Part shown: one piece after another, positions 60,628 through 64,000 of the stretch
Position numbering within the stretch: position 1 is the stretch's first letter
How the letters are laid out: the number at the start of each line of letters is the position of its first letter
Source: Ruminococcus_G sp964621905
GTDB lineage: Bacteria; Bacillota; Clostridia; Lachnospirales; Lachnospiraceae
NCBI GenBank assembly: GCA_964621905.1
Contig: CAZUNG010000012.1
Location: forward strand, 1-64,000
Direction of reading: 5' to 3'
DNA length: 64,000 nucleotides
Position numbers and translations under genes: made by a program
Notes under the pieces: model-generated
Databases searched by the model: none
What the model was told of the DNA's origin: nothing
Seen by the model: the letters and a program-made list of their open reading frames with translations, nothing else

Positions 60628-61683
60628 ATGACTACTACAGAACTTTTACAGCTTGCCTCTGCGGAAGGTGCCTCTGATATTTTTATCGTTGCAGGACTTC
60701 CGCTGACTCTGAAAACCCATGAAATTTTCAAGACGGTCTCCGAGACAAAACTGACGCCTTCAGACACCGAAACAATGATCCGCGAACTCTATCAAACGGC
60801 CAATAACCGGGATCTTGACAAACTGTTTCATGAGGGCGATGATGACTTTTCCTTCTCGGTCGTGGGACTGTCACGTTTTCGTGTGAACGCTTACCGGCAG
60901 CGCGGTTCCTACGCCGCTGTCATCCGCGTGATTGCTTTTTACCTGCCCCGGCCGGAAGATCTGCATATTCCCGAGAGTATTATCCGACTTGCCGATGTCT
61001 CCAAAGGAATGGTACTTCTCACAGGCCCGGCCGGATGCGGAAAGTCGACAACACTGTCCTGCATGGTCGACCATATCAATAACACGAAAGAATATCATAT
61101 TATAACGCTGGAAGACCCTCTGGAGTTTCTGCACAGCCACAAAAAAAGCATCGTGAGCCAGCGCGAAATCAGCACCGACACACAGAGTTATCTGGGTGCA
61201 CTCCGCGCCGCTCTGCGGCAGAACCCAAACGTGATTCTTCTGGGAGAAATGAGGGATTACGAGACGATCCATACGGCCATGACGGCTGCAGAGACCGGTC
61301 ATCTTGTACTGTCAAGCCTTCATACAATCGGGGCATCCAATACGATTGACCGGATCATTGATGTTTTTCCATCCAATCAGCAGCAGCAGATCGCTGTACA
61401 GTTATCGATGGTGTTGCAGGCAGTGGTTTCACAGCAGCTGGTTCCGGCCGTAGGCGGCGGTTATGTGCCTGCATTTGAAATCATGACCCTCACCCCTGCC
61501 ATCCACAATCTGATCAGAAGCGGCAAAGTACACCAAATAGAAGGAACACTTTACTCATCTGCCACCGACCAGATGATCTCCATGGACAACAGTCTTTTAA
61601 AACTGTATCGTGAGGGAACCATATCCTCCGAGACCGCACTGCACTATGCGACAAATCCGGAAATGTTACAAAAAAAATTATAA
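60628..61683 (+). CDS. PilT-like ATPase
   Basis: 351 residues of the PilT family: GASDIFIVAGLPL, Walker A GPAGCGKSTTLSCM, Asp box LEDPLEFLH, Walker B ILLGEMRDYETI, His box TGHLVLSSLHTIGASN. PilT usually retracts pili; here no PilB-type ATPase is present, so it may serve assembly. It lacks the long N-domain of PilB. It follows the last pilin by 12 bp. Confidence 0.92.
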   Translation: MTTTELLQLASAEGASDIFIVAGLPLTLKTHEIFKTVSETKLTPSDTETMIRELYQTANNRDLDKLFHEGDDDFSFSVVGLSRFRVNAYRQRGSYAAVIRVIAFYLPRPEDLHIPESIIRLADVSKGMVLLTGPAGCGKSTTLSCMVDHINNTKEYHIITLEDPLEFLHSHKKSIVSQREISTDTQSYLGALRAALRQNPNVILLGEMRDYETIHTAMTAAETGHLVLSSLHTIGASNTIDRIIDVFPSNQQQQIAVQLSMVLQAVVSQQLVPAVGGGYVPAFEIMTLTPAIHNLIRSGKVHQIEGTLYSSATDQMISMDNSLLKLYREGTISSETALHYATNPEMLQKKL

Positions 61684-61760
61684 AAATGACGGTATGCTTT
61701 TCTCCGAACCCGGCATACTAATTTTGTAACTCTAAGCCATGTAATAACAGGAGGTATGTT

Positions 61761-61943
61761 ATGACAGACATTTCCGTTTTGGATCTTCAGAACCTGCGCC
61801 ATTTGATTGGCGGATATGAGACAAGTCACTGCAAAATGACCGACTATGCCAGCCAGGCCCAGTCACCGGACGTGAAACAGCTGTTTCAGGAAGCCGCTGA
61901 CTCAGCGTTAAAAAACAAGCAGGAACTCATGAGATTCTTATAG
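61761..61943 (+). CDS. Short CotF-like protein (60 aa)
   Basis: 60 residues, helical, with MTDISVLDLQNLRHLIGGYE and CKMTDYASQAQSPDVKQLF; similar in pattern to the spore coat CotF family, and translation-coupled in context with the next gene (13 bp). RBS AGGAGG. A coat-associated role is inferred from the neighbour. Confidence 0.75.
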   Translation: MTDISVLDLQNLRHLIGGYETSHCKMTDYASQAQSPDVKQLFQEAADSALKNKQELMRFL

Positions 61944-61956
61944 GAGGAAACGTATA

Positions 61957-62232
61957 ATGAATGAAAAAACTATGGTGACAGACACTCTCGTAGGCATCAA
62001 CGGAGAACTCGCTTCTTTTGAAAGCTATATCACACAGACAGAAAACCCACAGCTGAAACAGACCTTAAAACAGCTCCGGAATGAATGCGAGATGGCTCAG
62101 GAAAAAATGTACCAGGCAGCACGCCAGCACAATTATTATGTACCTGCAGAAAAAGCCACACAGCAGGAGGTTGAGCATGTAAAATCCATTTTAACACAGT
62201 CTTCCTCCCCTTCCGCTTCCCATTTGATGTAA
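61957..62232 (+). CDS. Spore coat protein, CotF family
   Basis: 91 residues: KTMVTDTLVGINGELASFES, QTENPQLKQTLKQLRNECE, YYVPAEKATQQEV, diagnostic of the CotF family. Suggests a spore-forming host. AGGAGG before the ATG. It ends in front of a terminator. Confidence 0.88.
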   Translation: MNEKTMVTDTLVGINGELASFESYITQTENPQLKQTLKQLRNECEMAQEKMYQAARQHNYYVPAEKATQQEVEHVKSILTQSSSPSASHLM

Positions 62233-62243
62233 ACTCAATGTTC

Positions 62244-62272
62244 ATGGGGCTATCAAAAAAAGATAGCCCCAT
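62244..62272 (+). terminator. Terminator of the cotF-like pair
   Basis: 11-bp arms ATGGGGCTATC/GATAGCCCCAT with a 7-nt A loop, 12 bp after the stop; TTTC follows. Confidence 0.85.
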
Positions 62273-62317
62273 TTCATAATAGGTCCACAGCAAAAATTCC
62301 TACAAAGGAGCTTCATT

Positions 62318-63199
62318 ATGAACAAACATGTAAATCTCGAATATTTAAATACATTTGTTATTGCCGCTGAAACCGGAAAACTCAACATTACTTCAGAACT
62401 GGTCTTTCGCTCACCTTCCGCAGTCAGCACACAGATCAAAGTTCTCGAAGAACAATTTGACACCAAGCTGTTTATTCGAAGTAAAAACTCTCTGATCCTG
62501 ACCAGTGACGGAGAGACCCTGTTAAAATATGCACAGGAGATTCTAAACCTGAACAATGCCGCCTTCCACTCATTGAAGAGTGAATCATGGACGGGGAACA
62601 TATCCTTCGGACTCCCCACAGACTATGCAAACATGTTTATTACATATATCTATCCTGAATTTTTAAAGGAATTTCCGTCCTGTCATTTTAACATCGTATG
62701 CTCCCGCAGCAGGGCAATCCGGCGTTCCATTGAAAAGGGCAGTATTTCTGCTGCAATCGTTGCAATGGAACCTCAATTCCGCGACGACCAGCTTCTGTGG
62801 GAGGAGCCCCTGTACTGGGCGTGTGCCAAAGGCTATTCCATTCCGAAAAATAAAGCGCTGCCAATCGCCCTTTTTTCCGATGACTGTATTGTAAATACGT
62901 ATACGCTCTATTCCCTGAAGCATATGGAAATCGATTATGATATCGTTTTCACCAGTACCATGTCAGAAAACATAGAGGAAGCTGTCCGCAAAGGGATTGC
63001 TGTATCACTTCTCCCCGCCTCCTCTGTCACAGAAGACATGGACTTGATCTCTGGCTCCTTTTCCACTGTCCCTCTTACCCTGAAGGTCGGATTTGCCCAC
63101 AACAATACGCCGGACATTGCACTCTACGACTCCATGTTTTCGATTATAAAAAACAAGCTTCCGGAAGCCGGATTGATAACATCGGAAACAAACGGATAA
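62318..63199 (+). CDS. LysR-family regulator
   Basis: 293 residues: winged helix N-terminus (LNITSELVFRSPSAVSTQIKVLEEQFDTKLFIR) and a substrate-binding domain of LysR type (about 90-290; ISFGLPTDYANMFITYIYPEF). It is convergent with a proline racemase gene and might control it, but that gene lies 3' to it, so the target is open. Confidence 0.9.
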   Translation: MNKHVNLEYLNTFVIAAETGKLNITSELVFRSPSAVSTQIKVLEEQFDTKLFIRSKNSLILTSDGETLLKYAQEILNLNNAAFHSLKSESWTGNISFGLPTDYANMFITYIYPEFLKEFPSCHFNIVCSRSRAIRRSIEKGSISAAIVAMEPQFRDDQLLWEEPLYWACAKGYSIPKNKALPIALFSDDCIVNTYTLYSLKHMEIDYDIVFTSTMSENIEEAVRKGIAVSLLPASSVTEDMDLISGSFSTVPLTLKVGFAHNNTPDIALYDSMFSIIKNKLPEAGLITSETNG

Positions 63200-63227
63200 A
63201 CCGCGGAAGATCGCCGATATTGTTCCT

Positions 63228-64000
63228 CTACCAGATATCGCCCACTGTAAATCCATTGGGAAATGGATCTGTTTCATCCAGTACATATTTACAGAAAGCG
63301 CTAATCCATGCCTGTCCTCCAATCGTAGGTTTAATGCCTTGATAACCGTGTATATCAACTTCTTCCAGGGCATGCCCCGTAAAAATAATACCGATTAATC
63401 CCTCGCGCCGAAATGGTTCCTTTAACTTTAACTCTCCTTTCGCATATTTCACCGACATTAACGCACAGGTTCCTGTTCCGCACGCACAACGGTCAAGAGC
63501 TCCCGTCCAGGTTTCGGGCTTCTTCAAGTCAACCTCCCCGGTATATACGGTATCCACACTCTGCCAGTCTGCATTTGGATTGTCTGTGGGTCCGTGAATT
63601 TCGGAGCCGGTGATGCCAATTCCCGGGTAATCCGGATGATGCACCGGCAGTTGTTCTCTTGCGGCCTGATAACAAAGGGCACTGATTCTTGCAATTTCTT
63701 TTCCCTGTTCCGGAACCAGCTTAAGCCAGGAAAATTGACGCGAATCTATCAGACAATAGAACATTCCTCCCCATGCCACATCTACTGTTACCTTCCCAAG
63801 CGTGGGGACCTCAATCTCTGCATCCAGATACACAGGGAATGCCGGAACATTCGTAAAGGTGACCTGCGTCACTTTGCCATTACTGCATTCTGCTTTAATC
63901 TTGATTAATCCGGCCGCCGCCTCCAGATAAAACTCCGTGACCGGTTCTTTCATGGGAATCATACCTGTTTCAAGCAGTACTGTCGCAACGGCGATTGTAT
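63228..64000 (-). CDS. Proline racemase family protein, 5' end beyond the window
   Basis: The frame continues past base 64000 upstream of ATG 63962 (with AVATVLLETG before MIPMKEP), so the first part, including the first catalytic Cys, is outside. Seen here: IGITGSEIHGPTDNPNADWQ, ALDRCACGTGTCALMS with the second catalytic Cys, and GHALEEVDIHGYQG. The family includes proline racemase, 4-hydroxyproline epimerase and trans-3-hydroxyproline dehydratase; which one cannot be told. Confidence 0.88.
   Translation of the reverse strand, partial: TIAVATVLLETGMIPMKEPVTEFYLEAAAGLIKIKAECSNGKVTQVTFTNVPAFPVYLDAEIEVPTLGKVTVDVAWGGMFYCLIDSRQFSWLKLVPEQGKEIARISALCYQAAREQLPVHHPDYPGIGITGSEIHGPTDNPNADWQSVDTVYTGEVDLKKPETWTGALDRCACGTGTCALMSVKYAKGELKLKEPFRREGLIGIIFTGHALEEVDIHGYQGIKPTIGGQAWISAFCKYVLDETDPFPNGFTVGDIW

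Overview
The window looks like a chromosomal scaffold from a Gram-positive, spore-forming Clostridia, most likely a Lachnospiraceae member. The signs are two CotF-type coat proteins, a SipW signal peptidase with its substrate, FabK as enoyl reductase, a fused AccD-AccA, a MarR/FabT-like regulator at the end of the fatty-acid operon, a C_GCAxxG_C_C protein and a DUF4860 protein. The genus cannot be fixed from the sequence alone. A 100-N scaffold gap sits at 5002-5101, so the source is a draft assembly.

Layout. 1-5616: a minus-strand cell-surface locus with SipW, two TasA/BsaA-like secreted proteins, a large pilin-like protein lacking a proper 5' end, and a GH18 protein cut off at the start of its catalytic domain, followed by a 100-bp tandem repeat around the gap. 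5617-7042: a long AT-rich spacer holding a tRNA-Leu-like half, then mecA. 7087-12175: a two-component system and a FtsX/MacB-type ABC transporter, with the same direct-repeat operator before the regulator and before the transporter. 12260-21015: a Tad-like pilus operon (regulator, Flp-like pilin, TadA/CpaF ATPase, fused TadB/C platform, several tiny or TadE-like pilins, and a 1204-residue adhesin). 21261-26424: DUF1858 protein, ferredoxin, MerR regulator, dnaB, rplI and gdpP. 26589-27567: small ORF, 54-bp perfect palindrome and a GH73 glucosaminidase. 27652-31066: thiS-F-G-H-E thiamine thiazole operon. 31195-41884: a complete type II fatty-acid synthesis operon with a strong promoter and a candidate FabT operator. 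42127-44715: Ig-repeat surface protein. 44982-49629: hpf, eukaryote-type hisA, lipoprotein, a lysine-riboswitch-controlled dapA-dapB operon and a two-OB SSB paralogue. 49839-56675: typA, a cell-wall-binding deacetylase, a membrane pseudokinase, a C_GCAxxG_C_C protein and a BTAD regulator. 56825-61683: a transglutaminase lipoprotein followed by a compact type IV pilus/type II secretion-like operon (GspF, four small pilin-like membrane proteins, PilT). 61761-64000: two CotF-like proteins, a LysR regulator and a proline racemase family gene that runs off the right edge.

Three separate surface-fibre or pilus-like systems within 62 kb (SipW/TasA-type, Tad-like, PilT/GspF-type) stand out. The two ATPase-driven systems lack any recognisable prepilin peptidase in the window. 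The Tad-like one uses very short proteins that carry Glu-Tyr-Gly at residues 7-9 with essentially no leader. These two loci are the best candidates for an under-described system.
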